Source of the DNA: Ruminococcus sp.
GTDB lineage: Bacteria > Bacillota > Clostridia > Oscillospirales > Ruminococcaceae
Reading direction: 5' to 3'
Assembly (NCBI GenBank): GCA_022768805.1
Contig: JALELB010000021.1
Span: 1 to 34,139, forward strand
Length of the DNA stretch: 34,139 nucleotides
The notes beneath the pieces were generated by a model. The model was not told the DNA's origin and did not search any database. It was given only the letters and a program-made list of their open reading frames with translations. Both the position numbers and the translations under genes were made by a program. How positions within the stretch are numbered: position 1 is the stretch's first letter; every line of letters starts with the position of its first letter. This document shows, one piece after another, positions 7,995-16,404 of the stretch.

Positions 7995-9269
7995 ATGCAG
8001 CAGGAGATGATATCAAATCCCCAGACAGGGGATCAGTATATACTGGTACACCATCCCTCCGGACTGGATATTCTGATCTGTGAGATGGAGGGCTTCAGCA
8101 CAACCGAGGCGCTGTTTGCCACAAAATACGGTTCCATCAATACCCGGTTCCGCACAGCGGAGGATCCGGATATCTGCGTAGTGCCGGAGGGTATTGCCCA
8201 TTTTCTGGAGCATAAGCTGTTTGAAAATGAGGATTGCGATGCCTTTGCGCTTTATGCAAAGACCGGCGCAAACGCCAACGCTTATACAGACTTTGACAAA
8301 ACCTGTTATCTGTTCAGCTGCTCGGATCACTATCAGGAATCACTGGGCATTCTGCTGTCCTTTGTACAGGAGCCCTACTTTACCCAGGCCAGTGTGGACA
8401 AGGAGCAGGGAATCATCGGGCAGGAGATCCGCATGATTGAGGACGATCCCTCCTGGCGGGTGCTGTTCAATCTGCTGAAGGCCATGTATCACAGCCATCC
8501 TGTTCGCATTGACATCGGCGGTACGGTGGAGAGCATTGCGAAGATTGACGCAGATCTGCTGTACCGGTGCTACAACACCTTCTACAATCTGCACAACATG
8601 GTGCTGGTGGTTGCGGGCAATGTAAAGGCAGATGAGGTGCTGAAGATTGCGGACGAAAAGCTCAAACCCTGCAAGGATCTTTCCCTGGAAACCTTTTTCC
8701 CGGAGGAGCCTGCGGAGGTGCTGAAGCATGAGGTGACGGATCATGCAGCGGTGGGGCTGCCTTTGTTCCAGATCGGCTTCAAGTCCCGGCCGGAAACCGG
8801 CATTGACCGGCTCCGGGCTGAGCTGGAGTGCTATGTGGCCATCAACGCACTGGCGGATCCTGCTTCTCCCCTGTACCGGAGTATGCTGGAGGAGCAGCTC
8901 ATCAACTCCGCATTTTCCTTTGAGGTCTTCACCGGTGACGGTTATTTTGCCAATCTGTTCGGCGGTGAATCATCGGATCCCCACGCCGTAAGGGACCGGA
9001 TTCTTGCAGAGATTGCCCGCTGCAAGCAGGAGGGACTGGATCGGGCGCATGTGGAAAGTGTGAAGAAAGCGACCTACGGCTCTATGCTGCGGGAATTCAA
9101 TAACGTGGAGGCTACAGCCACCAACCTGATGAATGCCCATCTGGCCGGGGTCAAGCCCTATGACAGTCTGCAGATTCTGGCGGATATGACCTATGAACAG
9201 GTACAGCAGGCACTTTGTACCCGCTTTGATCCGGAACGGATCGTACTCTCAGTTGTGGAAAAGGAGTAA
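7995..9269 (+). CDS. yfmH: M16-family zinc metallopeptidase YfmH
   Basis: 424-residue active partner of the M16 pair. The inverted zinc motif HFLEH is at residues 69-73 (HxxEH, with Glu72 the catalytic base and the two His as ligands). The third ligand Glu is in the following G-Q-E-I-R-M-I-E-D-D-P segment (near 144-150). The second inactive lobe spans about 230-420 and contains the F-N-N-V-E-A-T motif. No signal peptide, so cytoplasmic. Start has a GAGGGGG site overlapping the end of yfmF; its own stop overlaps the ribosome site of lgt. Role is probably peptide or small-protein processing; physiological substrate unknown. Confidence 0.9.
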   Translation: MQQEMISNPQTGDQYILVHHPSGLDILICEMEGFSTTEALFATKYGSINTRFRTAEDPDICVVPEGIAHFLEHKLFENEDCDAFALYAKTGANANAYTDFDKTCYLFSCSDHYQESLGILLSFVQEPYFTQASVDKEQGIIGQEIRMIEDDPSWRVLFNLLKAMYHSHPVRIDIGGTVESIAKIDADLLYRCYNTFYNLHNMVLVVAGNVKADEVLKIADEKLKPCKDLSLETFFPEEPAEVLKHEVTDHAAVGLPLFQIGFKSRPETGIDRLRAELECYVAINALADPASPLYRSMLEEQLINSAFSFEVFTGDGYFANLFGGESSDPHAVRDRILAEIARCKQEGLDRAHVESVKKATYGSMLREFNNVEATATNLMNAHLAGVKPYDSLQILADMTYEQVQQALCTRFDPERIVLSVVEKE

Positions 9270-9274
9270 GGACT

Positions 9275-10366
9275 ATGACAGAACTCGGCGATCTTGGGTA
9301 TTATGAAATTGTATTCCCGAAGCTGGGCATTGACATTACAGTCAAGAGCGTAGCATTTACCATTTTCGGCATGCAGATTACCTGGTACGGACTGATTATC
9401 ACTCTGGGCATGCTGCTGGCGATGATCTATGGCTTTTCTCAGATGAAGCGTTACGGCATTGATCCTGACCGTGCCATTGATGCAGTCATCGGCGGTATTG
9501 TGGGCGGCGTCATCGGTGCCCGTGCCTATTATGTCATCTTTCACTGGGACAGCTTTTCCGGGAACTGGAAAAGTGTGTTCAACATCCGGGGCGGCGGTCT
9601 TGCCATTTACGGCGGCATCATCGGAGCGCTTCTTGTGGGGGGACTGGTTGCAAAGCTCCGGAAGGTGAAGCTGCTGCCCATGCTGGACATTGTGGCAGTA
9701 GGCTTCCTCCTGGGTCAGGGCATCGGCCGATGGGGCAACTTTACCAACCATGAGGCCTTCGGCACCAATACGGACAGCATCTTTGGCATGTCCAGCGGCA
9801 AGATCCAGGAGTGGATTATCAACAACACTGCCTATGCGGGCACCACCCTGTACGGCAAGGGCATCAACCTTTCCGAGCACTATCCGGTACATCCCTGCTT
9901 CCTGTATGAATCTGTCTGGTGCCTGCTGGGGTTCTTCCTGCTGGCATACATTGCCCGGAAGCACCGGAAGTTTGACGGTCAGATTTTTCTGATGTATGTG
10001 GCATGGTACGGTCTGGAGCGGTTTTTCGTGGAGGGGCTTCGCACCGACAGCCTCTATATCGGTACGCTGCGTGTATCCCAGGTTCTTGCAGCTGTGTCCT
10101 GCGTAACAGCTGTGATTCTGCTGGTTGTATGCTATTTCCGGGTGAAGCGCATGGGTTCGGATTATCACTTGTATTGTGATACGGCGGAATCCAGACAGCT
10201 GCTGGCAGAAGCTGCTGCCCGGGAGGAAGCTGCCCGGAAGAAGAAGGAAGGGGACGTGGAGCTGACAGAAAGAATTCTGTCGGATGATACGGACCCGGTG
10301 GATACGGAATCCGAAACAGAAGCCCCACAGGATACAGAAGCTGAAAAGCAGACAGAAGAGGATTGA
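9275..10366 (+). CDS. lgt: Prolipoprotein diacylglyceryl transferase
   Basis: Transfers diacylglycerol from phosphatidylglycerol to the lipobox Cys of prelipoproteins in the cytoplasmic membrane. The family signature GRWGNFTNHEAFG is at 151-163 and the R-G-G-G-L-A-I-Y-G-G loop at 105-114; about seven membrane helices fill residues 25-295. The protein is 363 residues, longer than the usual 260-300, because of a hydrophilic tail from about 316 on, very rich in Glu, Asp and Thr. A lipoprotein substrate candidate lies downstream at 12264. The AAGGAG ribosome site overlaps the yfmH stop. Confidence 0.95.
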   Translation: MTELGDLGYYEIVFPKLGIDITVKSVAFTIFGMQITWYGLIITLGMLLAMIYGFSQMKRYGIDPDRAIDAVIGGIVGGVIGARAYYVIFHWDSFSGNWKSVFNIRGGGLAIYGGIIGALLVGGLVAKLRKVKLLPMLDIVAVGFLLGQGIGRWGNFTNHEAFGTNTDSIFGMSSGKIQEWIINNTAYAGTTLYGKGINLSEHYPVHPCFLYESVWCLLGFFLLAYIARKHRKFDGQIFLMYVAWYGLERFFVEGLRTDSLYIGTLRVSQVLAAVSCVTAVILLVVCYFRVKRMGSDYHLYCDTAESRQLLAEAAAREEAARKKKEGDVELTERILSDDTDPVDTESETEAPQDTEAEKQTEED

Positions 10367-10379
10367 GGAGGAACAGGTT

Positions 10380-11237
10380 ATGGCACAAATCATCGACGGT
10401 AAAAAAGTATCGGCACAGGTCAAGGAGCAGGTTCGGGAGGAGGCGGCGCAGCTGAAGGCTTCCGCCGGTCTGCAGGTGGGTCTGGCTGTTGTGATTGTGG
10501 GAAACAATCCGGCATCCCGGGTGTATGTGAACAACAAGAAGAAGGCATGTGAAGCAGTGGGCTTCCAGTCCTTCGAGTATGCGCTGGAGGAGGATACCAC
10601 CCAGGAGGAGCTGCTGGAACTGGTGGAGGTGCTCAACGAGAATCCCCAGATCAACGGCATTCTGGTACAGCTGCCTCTGCCGAAGCAGATTGACGAAAAG
10701 GCGATTATTGACGCCATCAGCCCGGAAAAGGATGTGGACGCTTTCCATCCCTCCAATGTAGGCAGAATCATGATCGGTTCCTATGCGTTCCTGCCCTGCA
10801 CCCCGGCTGGGGTTATGGAGCTGATTGCCAGCACCGGGGTTTCCGTCAGCGGAAAGAACTGCGTGGTGATCGGCAGAAGCAATATTGTGGGCAAGCCCAT
10901 GGCCATGCTGCTGCTCCACCAGAACGGCACTGTGACCATCTGCCACTCCCGGACCCAGAACCTGAAGGAGATCTGCGCAAAGGCGGATATTCTGGTGGCG
11001 GCAGTGGGTAAGGCAAACTTTGTGACCGCTGATATGGTCAAGGAGGGCGCCGTGGTGATTGACGTAGGCATGAACCGGCTGGAGGACGGCAAGCTCTGCG
11101 GTGACGTGGATTTTGCAGCAGTAGAGCCCAAGGCCGGCTATATTACCCCTGTTCCCGGCGGTGTTGGCCCCATGACCATAGCCATGCTGATGCGGAATAC
11201 CCTGACCGCTGCAAAACAGCAGCACGGGCTGGTATAA
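10380..11237 (+). CDS. folD: Bifunctional methylenetetrahydrofolate dehydrogenase/cyclohydrolase
   Basis: Interconverts 5,10-methylene-, 5,10-methenyl- and 10-formyl-tetrahydrofolate with NADP in the cytoplasm. 285 residues, full length. Catalytic Tyr49 and Lys53 are in the motif YVNNKKKAC. The substrate loop Q-L-P-L-P, the nucleotide-binding V-V-I-G-R-S-N-I-V-G-K-P and the C-terminal signature PVPGGVGPMT are all present. Start at 10380 follows GAGGAGGAA; the in-frame upstream start at 10284 lies inside lgt. Last gene of the yfmF-yfmH-lgt-folD run. Confidence 0.97.
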   Translation: MAQIIDGKKVSAQVKEQVREEAAQLKASAGLQVGLAVVIVGNNPASRVYVNNKKKACEAVGFQSFEYALEEDTTQEELLELVEVLNENPQINGILVQLPLPKQIDEKAIIDAISPEKDVDAFHPSNVGRIMIGSYAFLPCTPAGVMELIASTGVSVSGKNCVVIGRSNIVGKPMAMLLLHQNGTVTICHSRTQNLKEICAKADILVAAVGKANFVTADMVKEGAVVIDVGMNRLEDGKLCGDVDFAAVEPKAGYITPVPGGVGPMTIAMLMRNTLTAAKQQHGLV

Positions 11238-11255
11238 GCCGGATAAGCTGTACAC

Positions 11256-11294
11256 AAAAAGCCTGGGAAGACCGGAATCTTCTCAGGCTTTTAT
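11256..11294. terminator. Bidirectional intrinsic terminator (folD / SDR)
   Basis: AAAAGCCTG pairs with CAGGCTTTT and inner GAAGA with TCTTC. A-runs on the left and T-runs on the right serve folD on plus and the convergent SDR gene on minus. Confidence 0.85.
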
Positions 11295-11326
11295 GCAATG
11301 CATGGGGCTTATGTTTGTCCGTGTGT

Positions 11327-12079
11327 TCATTTCAGCTTCTTTTTCTGGATTTCATAGGTAATCGCGGAAAGCAGCTTGTGGGGGACAAAACGGCTGCCGA
11401 ATACCCCCAGCCGTACACGCAGCTCCGGGATCAGGATCAGCTTGCCTTTCAGTGCCCCGTCAATGCCGTATCTGGCAACCCGTTCAGGGGAGGCAGGGGG
11501 CATGCTGAATTGAACCCCTGCCCGGTTGTTGAAATTGGTATCCACCGGACCGGGGCAAAGCAGACTGACCGTTACCTTGCTGTTTGCCCGGCGCAACTCC
11601 TCATGGATCGCCAGGGTAAGGCGTACCACGTAATTTTTGGAGGCATAATAGGAGGAAAGCAGGGGGCCGGTAAGAAACCCGGCGCTGGAGGCCACATTGA
11701 GGATCCTGCCCCGATTGCGCTGTTTAAAGTCCCGGAGGAACAGCTTGGTCAGGATATGGAGGGCACGGATGTTCACGTTCAGCATATTCAGCTCATCCTC
11801 CAGGTCAATCTGGTCAAAGGGACCGAACAGACCGTAGCCTGCATTGTTGACCAGCAGATCAACCTGCTTGTTCTTACAGAAGGCATAGAGCTGAAAGGGC
11901 GCCCGGGGCTCGCTCAGATCCAGGGTGATGGTTTCCACTCTGGTGGGAAGGGTCTGCTGAAGCTTGCGAAGCATTGTCTCATTTCTGCCGGTGAGAATCA
12001 GATCATATCCCAGCTGACTCAGGTACACTGCCATTTCCTTGCCGATGCCGGATGTGGCGCCGGTGATGACTGCGCGCAT
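11327..12079 (-). CDS. Short-chain dehydrogenase/reductase (SDR)
   Basis: 250-residue classical SDR with a Rossmann fold. Cofactor motif TGATSGIG at 6-13, NNAG at 78-81, catalytic Ser near 132, and the YxxxK pair as Tyr144 and Lys148 in the motif YYASK. C-P-G-P-V-D-T after the active site is typical. Basic residues after strand 2 (G-R-N) suggest NADP(H). Substrate cannot be told from sequence; the form resembles DltE/YqjQ-like ketoreductases. Ribosome site AGGAGGG, single gene, own promoter. Confidence 0.9.
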   Translation of the reverse strand: MRAVITGATSGIGKEMAVYLSQLGYDLILTGRNETMLRKLQQTLPTRVETITLDLSEPRAPFQLYAFCKNKQVDLLVNNAGYGLFGPFDQIDLEDELNMLNVNIRALHILTKLFLRDFKQRNRGRILNVASSAGFLTGPLLSSYYASKNYVVRLTLAIHEELRRANSKVTVSLLCPGPVDTNFNNRAGVQFSMPPASPERVARYGIDGALKGKLILIPELRVRLGVFGSRFVPHKLLSAITYEIQKKKLK

Positions 12080-12104
12080 ATAATCCCTCCTATTTGTTTT
12101 TTAC

Positions 12105-12113
12105 AGTATACCA
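12105..12113 (-). promoter_or_regulatory. Extended -10 promoter of the SDR gene
   Basis: TATACT (minus strand, 12105-12110) preceded by TGG, an extended -10 form, with no convincing -35. It lies 25-30 nt before the ATG. Confidence 0.45.
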
Positions 12114-12146
12114 CAGGCTGGTCCGGAAATCCAGTGGCGGCAGAGA

Positions 12147-12166
12147 GAAATTTTGATGAAAATTTC
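12147..12166. repeat. Perfect 8-bp inverted repeat upstream of the lipoprotein promoter
   Basis: GAAATTTT (12147-12154), GATG loop, AAAATTTC (12159-12166), ending 30 bp before the -35 box of the lipoprotein promoter and between two divergent genes. A possible operator; no T-run follows directly. Confidence 0.35.
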
Positions 12167-12195
12167 GTGTAAATCGATTTTTTTTCAGAAAACTA

Positions 12196-12224
12196 TGGAC
12201 AATCGCTGAGAAATATAGTATAAT
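12196..12224 (+). promoter_or_regulatory. Sigma-A promoter of the PrsA-like lipoprotein gene
   Basis: TGGACA (12196-12201), 17-bp spacer, TATAAT (12219-12224), about 40 nt ahead of the ATG. Confidence 0.75.
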
Positions 12225-12263
12225 TAACAGGTATTTGATTTCAACGATTGCAGGAGGAATACC

Positions 12264-13685
12264 ATGAACGTTTTGAAAAAATGTACAGCGGCGCTGCTCT
12301 CCATGCTTATGCTGCTTTCCTTTTTCGGATGCGGCGAGAGAACAGCATATGTGATGAAGGTGGACGGCGTTGAAGTTCGTGCCGGCATCTATATTTACTA
12401 CTCTATAGATGCATATTTTGATGCACTGCAGATTCTGGCAGAGAACGAGAATTTCAACTATGCATCCTATAAAACCGACAAGGAGCTGAAGAAGGCCATC
12501 AAGGACAAGATGGTGGAGGGGCTTCCGATTCAGGAATGGATCCAGAACAAGGCGACTGAATACTGCCTGCAGTATGTTGCCATTGAAAAGGAGTTTGAAC
12601 GGCTGAATCTGACCCTGCCGGAGGATACGGAAAGCGAAATTGATACCTATTATCTCTCCAGCTGGGCTTATCTGGGAGATTTCTACACCGCCAGCGGAAT
12701 CGGGGAGCAGACAGTAAAGGATGTACTGCTTTCCAGCGAAAAGCGGAACGCCATCTATCAGGCTTATTATGGCGAGGATGGTTCCGAAGGTGTAACGGAC
12801 GAATCCCTGCGCACTTATTACAAGGACAACAATGCCCGTGTGGAGTATGTCAAGATTGCACTGACCGACGGTGAGGGGAATCTGCTCAAATCCGACGGCA
12901 AGGCTAAGATGAAGGCAATGGCTGAGCAGTATCTGGATCGGCTGAAGGCACAGTCCTCTGAGGAAGCAATGCTGGACGAGTTTGACGCTGTCATCAGCGA
13001 ATACAAGGAGTATGCAACCTCTGTTTCCAATGCAGCAGTCACTACTACCGATGAATCCGGCAATCTGATTACCACTGCAACCACCGTCAAGACCACTACC
13101 ACAACCACCACCACCGTGACCACCACCGCTGTTTCGGCGGATGCAGAGGGAACGGAGACAGGGGACAGCACCACCGTGGTTCCGGATGTTACCACGGTTA
13201 CCACCACTGCGCCTGCCACTGCGGACAGTACTGCTACATCTGACACCACAACCACCACCAGCCCGTATGCCAACGAAAGCATCATTGCTAAGGTAACCAC
13301 TGCACCGGAAAGTGAGCAGAAGGAAGATGAGACCACCACAGCGCCTTCCTATACCCCCTCTGAAAAAACCTACAACTTTATTTTCAATGACGCAAAGCTG
13401 GGCGTGCCGGAGCTGATCGAAGAGGATGAAGCACTGTACCTTGTGGTTCGTCTGAATATTGAAGACCGTATGACGGAGGATGACCTTTGGTCCGAATCCA
13501 ATGTGGAAAATGTTCGCTATGCCATTTATGGAGAGGCCTTTGACCAGAAGGTTGAAGATTGGGCAAAGGGCTATCAGGAGGAGCGGTACGCAGCAGCATA
13601 CCGGCGATATGATCCGCTGGATCTGGGCATCATCACCTATTACACGGCGATTATGCAATCCTACAGCGGCTATTACGGTAGCTAA
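12264..13685 (+). CDS. PrsA/SurA-like foldase lipoprotein with Thr-rich insertion
   Basis: 473-residue lipoprotein. The signal peptide ends in L-S-F-F-G-C with the lipidated Cys at 23. Residues 25-250 are helical, with the Y-x-x-x-x-E/K patterns of the PrsA/SurA N-terminal chaperone domain; A-R-V-E-Y-V-K-I near 191-198 looks like the first strand of a parvulin-type domain. From about 256 to 365 runs a low-complexity Thr/Ser/Ala/Val insert, then Y-N-F-I-F-N-D-A-K-L-G-V-P-E-L and a final strand that look like the end of the same domain, and a C-terminal helix. The insert thus appears to split or replace the peptidyl-prolyl isomerase core, so enzyme activity is doubtful. Ribosome site AGGAGG. 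Likely helps exported proteins fold at the outer membrane face. Confidence 0.7.
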   Translation: MNVLKKCTAALLSMLMLLSFFGCGERTAYVMKVDGVEVRAGIYIYYSIDAYFDALQILAENENFNYASYKTDKELKKAIKDKMVEGLPIQEWIQNKATEYCLQYVAIEKEFERLNLTLPEDTESEIDTYYLSSWAYLGDFYTASGIGEQTVKDVLLSSEKRNAIYQAYYGEDGSEGVTDESLRTYYKDNNARVEYVKIALTDGEGNLLKSDGKAKMKAMAEQYLDRLKAQSSEEAMLDEFDAVISEYKEYATSVSNAAVTTTDESGNLITTATTVKTTTTTTTTVTTTAVSADAEGTETGDSTTVVPDVTTVTTTAPATADSTATSDTTTTTSPYANESIIAKVTTAPESEQKEDETTTAPSYTPSEKTYNFIFNDAKLGVPELIEEDEALYLVVRLNIEDRMTEDDLWSESNVENVRYAIYGEAFDQKVEDWAKGYQEERYAAAYRRYDPLDLGIITYYTAIMQSYSGYYGS

Positions 13686-13693
13686 GTGATTTG

Positions 13694-13725
13694 AATGGGG
13701 GAAGGCTGGACCTTCCCCCATTTTT
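13694..13725 (+). terminator. Intrinsic terminator after the lipoprotein gene
   Basis: ATGGGGGAAGG (13695-13705) pairs with CCTTCCCCCAT (13711-13721), followed by T-rich sequence. Confidence 0.85.
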
Positions 13726-13742
13726 GAAAGGAGTATTGTAAT

Positions 13743-14411
13743 ATGGATGCAAATCAGAAGGCGGTTATTATGCGCCGGATGCAGCAGACCGGAGAGGCTC
13801 TGACCCGCAACCGGATGCACGTGTATTATGCGGACAATAAGGCAGAGGCGCTTGAGCAGGTAAAGGCACTGCTTCACCCGGGGGAGGTTGTGGCTACCGG
13901 CGGTTCCATGTCCCTGGCGGAATGCGGGGTGATGGAGATGCTGCGAAGCGGTGCATATCAGTTTCTTGATCGTGCAGCATGCAAGCCGGAGGAGATGCAG
14001 GCCTTTTACCGGAAATGCTTTTCAGCGGACGCATATCTGTGCAGCAGCAATGCGGTAACTGCTAAGGGAGAGCTGTACAATGTGGACGGCAACAGCAATC
14101 GGGTTGCGGCTATCTGCTTCGGACCCAGCCGTGTGATAATGGTTGTGGGCTGCAACAAGCTGGTGCCGGATCTGGATGCAGCCATAAAGCGGGTGAAGAC
14201 CTGTGCGGCACCGCCGAATACCGAACGGCTTTCCTGTCCCACGTACTGCAAGGAAACGGGCAGCTGCATTTCACTCTCTCAACCGGATCCGGGAATGACG
14301 GATGGCTGTCACGGAGACGGCCGGATTTGCTGCAATTATCTGGTGTCTGCCCAGCAGAGGAATCCGGACAGGATGCATATTATCCTGGTGGCAGAGCCCC
14401 TGGGTTATTGA
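13743..14411 (+). CDS. LUD-domain protein (LutC/YkgG family, lactate-utilisation-like)
   Basis: 222 residues. The central region with V-V-A-T-G-G-S-M-S-L, the S-S-N-A-V-T-A-K-G-E-L motif and G-P-S-R-V-I-M-V-V-G-x-N-K fits the LUD (DUF162) fold. The C-terminal part has a Cys-rich segment (C-A-A-P-P-N, C-P-T-Y-C-K, G-S-C) typical of stand-alone clostridial LUD proteins and possibly metal-binding. No lutA or lutB lies next to it, so a role in lactate oxidation is not supported. AAAGGAG ribosome site directly behind the previous terminator, so it depends on read-through or an unseen promoter. Confidence 0.85.
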   Translation: MDANQKAVIMRRMQQTGEALTRNRMHVYYADNKAEALEQVKALLHPGEVVATGGSMSLAECGVMEMLRSGAYQFLDRAACKPEEMQAFYRKCFSADAYLCSSNAVTAKGELYNVDGNSNRVAAICFGPSRVIMVVGCNKLVPDLDAAIKRVKTCAAPPNTERLSCPTYCKETGSCISLSQPDPGMTDGCHGDGRICCNYLVSAQQRNPDRMHIILVAEPLGY

Positions 14412-14417
14412 GAGAAC

Positions 14418-14455
14418 AAAAAAGGAGCATCCCTTGAGCGGGATGCTCCTTTTTC
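14418..14455. terminator. Bidirectional intrinsic terminator (LUD gene / GH26 gene)
   Basis: GGAGCATCCC (14424-14433) pairs perfectly with GGGATGCTCC (14440-14449), flanked by A6 on the left and T-run on the right, between two convergent genes. Confidence 0.9.
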
Positions 14456-14457
14456 TA

Positions 14458-16311
14458 TTATGCCTGGGGTCCCAGTGCATCTGCTGTACTCAGGTGTGCC
14501 AGATACCGGGCAAGGGCTGTCAGATCGTCTGCATCAATGGTATTGTCATAGCTGCAGTTGGCCTGCTCCAGCCCCTGGGGCTGAATGGTGACCCCATTAT
14601 CCTCTGCCACATACCGGGCAAGCAGCACCACGTCATCAATACCGATGTTCCCATCCAGGTTGATGTCGCCGTACAGGGCTTCTACGGTGGAGGTTGTTGT
14701 GGTAACAGTGCCGGTACCCTGGGTGGTAGCAGCTGTGGTTACCGGTGCATCCAGAGGGAAGCTGCGGATATCCGGCAGCTCGTCCAGGGTGATGCAGTAC
14801 TCACTGTTGTAGATTTCATTCAGCAGCTCCACCGGATTGTTGACTTCGCCGGTAAGATAGTAGCCGTACCAGGGACAGAAATACAGCCAGGCTGCCCGGT
14901 CATTCACCAGATTCTCCAGAGAGGGAATGGCGTCGTTTTCGGACATGGCCACCATCTTCTGTCCATTGGTGCTTTCCACCAGGCCATAGAAGGTGGAGGC
15001 AATGGCACTGGGATTGGGAAGACCGTCGCTGACGTTGTACTTGTCATACCCGATGAGATCCACCACATCATCCCCCGGATACCATGCGGCGGAGTTGGGT
15101 GTGGTGTAGCTGGTCCACTCCCAGATAATATTGTCCAGACCGTATACATTGGTCAGCTGATCGTACAGCAGCCGGTATAGCTTGACACAGGGCTCGGGTC
15201 CCTCTGCGCCCCACCAGAACCAGGCGCCTTCCGCTTCATGCAGGGGACGGAAGATGACGGATACATCCGCATCCTCCAGCATCTGGAACTTGCTTGCAAC
15301 CAGTTCAATGTCCTTCATGATGATTTCGTGTTCCCGGGTGCCTTCGGTGACCGCCTTGGAAATGCTGAAATCCGTATAATTCGCATTGGCGGATTCCACA
15401 TAGAATGCGTATTCACCGGTGCTGGAGGGAACGCTCCAATGCCAGCTGATGGTGGCGATGCCCCCATACTTGTTTGTCCACTCTATGGCGCGTTCCGCAG
15501 CGTAGTCCTGGTAGGAAAGCTCTCCGTTGGCATCCAGATGGTAGGTCAGAAAATCGATGCCCCGGATTGCGGGCTGCTTACCGGTCTTCTCCTGGAGATA
15601 GGTGAATTCCGCTTCATTGTCCACGATAAAGCCGGCAGAGGGATCCGCATTATAGTTATAATTGTGGGAGCCGCACATTTCCTGCTGACCGGACAGAATG
15701 TGGTTGCCGTACACACTGCGCAGATATGCGTAAAGCCGCTTGGTGGTGTCATTGGCGTTGGGATTGGAAAGGGAATCCGTAGGAGAAAGCCGGGAGATGC
15801 TTTCGTCCGCCGGTGTCAAAGTAAAGCTGTCCAGGTAGGTATACCCCCAGTAGCCCCTGAGTTCAATGGTATTGCTGCCCTCCCGCAGGTTCACCAGCGT
15901 AGAGATTTCGCTCCATTCCAGATTGTATGGAAAGGTGACCTCCCCCTGGTTGGAGCCGTTGATATTCAGATACTGTACCTTTTTATTGGTATCATTGGGC
16001 TGCAGGTAGCGGATGTTCATATGATAAAGACCCGCCTGTTCCATTTCCACCGTGCAGGTAACGGAGCTTCCCTTGTCCGTCAGGTAAACAAATCCGTCTC
16101 CAGAGGGATTTGTGCAGTCATAGGTGTCACCAGCTTCATTGGTTTCCGTCCAGCCTGCATCATACAGCTTGGCCCGGTCAATCACACCCTGTTCAAATTC
16201 ATAGGTTGTCAGTGCCTCTGACGAAACAGTGCTGCCGGGAAAGCTGAGCAGGGTTGTCATCGCCAAAGCAGAAGCCACCAGCAGGGACAGCCGGCGTTTC
16301 CGTTTTTTCAT
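14458..16311 (-). CDS. Secreted GH26 beta-mannanase with CBM35 and type I dockerin
   Basis: 617 residues. Signal peptide 1 to about 33 with a very basic N-terminus. CBM35-like beta-sandwich at about 36-166 (Y-E-F-E start, W-G-Y-T-Y-L-D end). GH26 catalytic barrel at about 185-510: proton donor Glu359 in RPLHEAEGAWFWWG and nucleophile Glu458 in A-M-S-E-N-D, with W-E-W between them. Thr-rich linker 524-545. Dockerin 547-607 with repeats D-I-N-L-D-G-N-I-G-I-D-D and a degenerate second, N-C-S-Y-D-N-T-I-D-A-D-D. It should cleave beta-1,4-mannan and be docked on a cellulosome scaffoldin. Start 16311 has AAAGGAGT and lies after the promoter; the longer ORF start at 16374 lies inside the -35 box. Confidence 0.95.
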   Translation of the reverse strand: MKKRKRRLSLLVASALAMTTLLSFPGSTVSSEALTTYEFEQGVIDRAKLYDAGWTETNEAGDTYDCTNPSGDGFVYLTDKGSSVTCTVEMEQAGLYHMNIRYLQPNDTNKKVQYLNINGSNQGEVTFPYNLEWSEISTLVNLREGSNTIELRGYWGYTYLDSFTLTPADESISRLSPTDSLSNPNANDTTKRLYAYLRSVYGNHILSGQQEMCGSHNYNYNADPSAGFIVDNEAEFTYLQEKTGKQPAIRGIDFLTYHLDANGELSYQDYAAERAIEWTNKYGGIATISWHWSVPSSTGEYAFYVESANANYTDFSISKAVTEGTREHEIIMKDIELVASKFQMLEDADVSVIFRPLHEAEGAWFWWGAEGPEPCVKLYRLLYDQLTNVYGLDNIIWEWTSYTTPNSAAWYPGDDVVDLIGYDKYNVSDGLPNPSAIASTFYGLVESTNGQKMVAMSENDAIPSLENLVNDRAAWLYFCPWYGYYLTGEVNNPVELLNEIYNSEYCITLDELPDIRSFPLDAPVTTAATTQGTGTVTTTTSTVEALYGDINLDGNIGIDDVVLLARYVAEDNGVTIQPQGLEQANCSYDNTIDADDLTALARYLAHLSTADALGPQA

Positions 16312-16345
16312 ATTATCACGACTCCTTTTATCTGGAATTACCAAC

Positions 16346-16374
16346 AGTATAGCATAGTTGCCGCCTGATTTCAA
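16346..16374 (-). promoter_or_regulatory. Sigma-A promoter of the GH26 mannanase gene
   Basis: Minus strand TTGAAA (16369-16374), 17-bp spacer, TATACT (16346-16351). It gives the mannanase its own transcript, separate from the GGDEF operon upstream. Confidence 0.7.
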
Positions 16375-16404
16375 GTGAACGGAAGAATTTTTTTACTTAA
16401 AGGA

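Noticed and set aside
9191-11255. Long minus-strand ORFs over lgt and folD
   Set aside because: They overlap clearly conserved genes on plus and show no domain motifs.
13080-13265. ACC/ACT codon runs that might be a repeat array or CRISPR-like element
   Set aside because: They are in-frame Thr codons of a linker with no spacers or fixed repeat unit.
12818-13339. Val/Ser-rich ORF on minus opposite the lipoprotein gene
   Set aside because: It is the antisense reading of the Thr-rich codons; no ribosome site and strongly biased composition.
12090-13877. 595-residue minus-strand ORF
   Set aside because: Spans a terminator and a plus-strand promoter and has a low-complexity composition.
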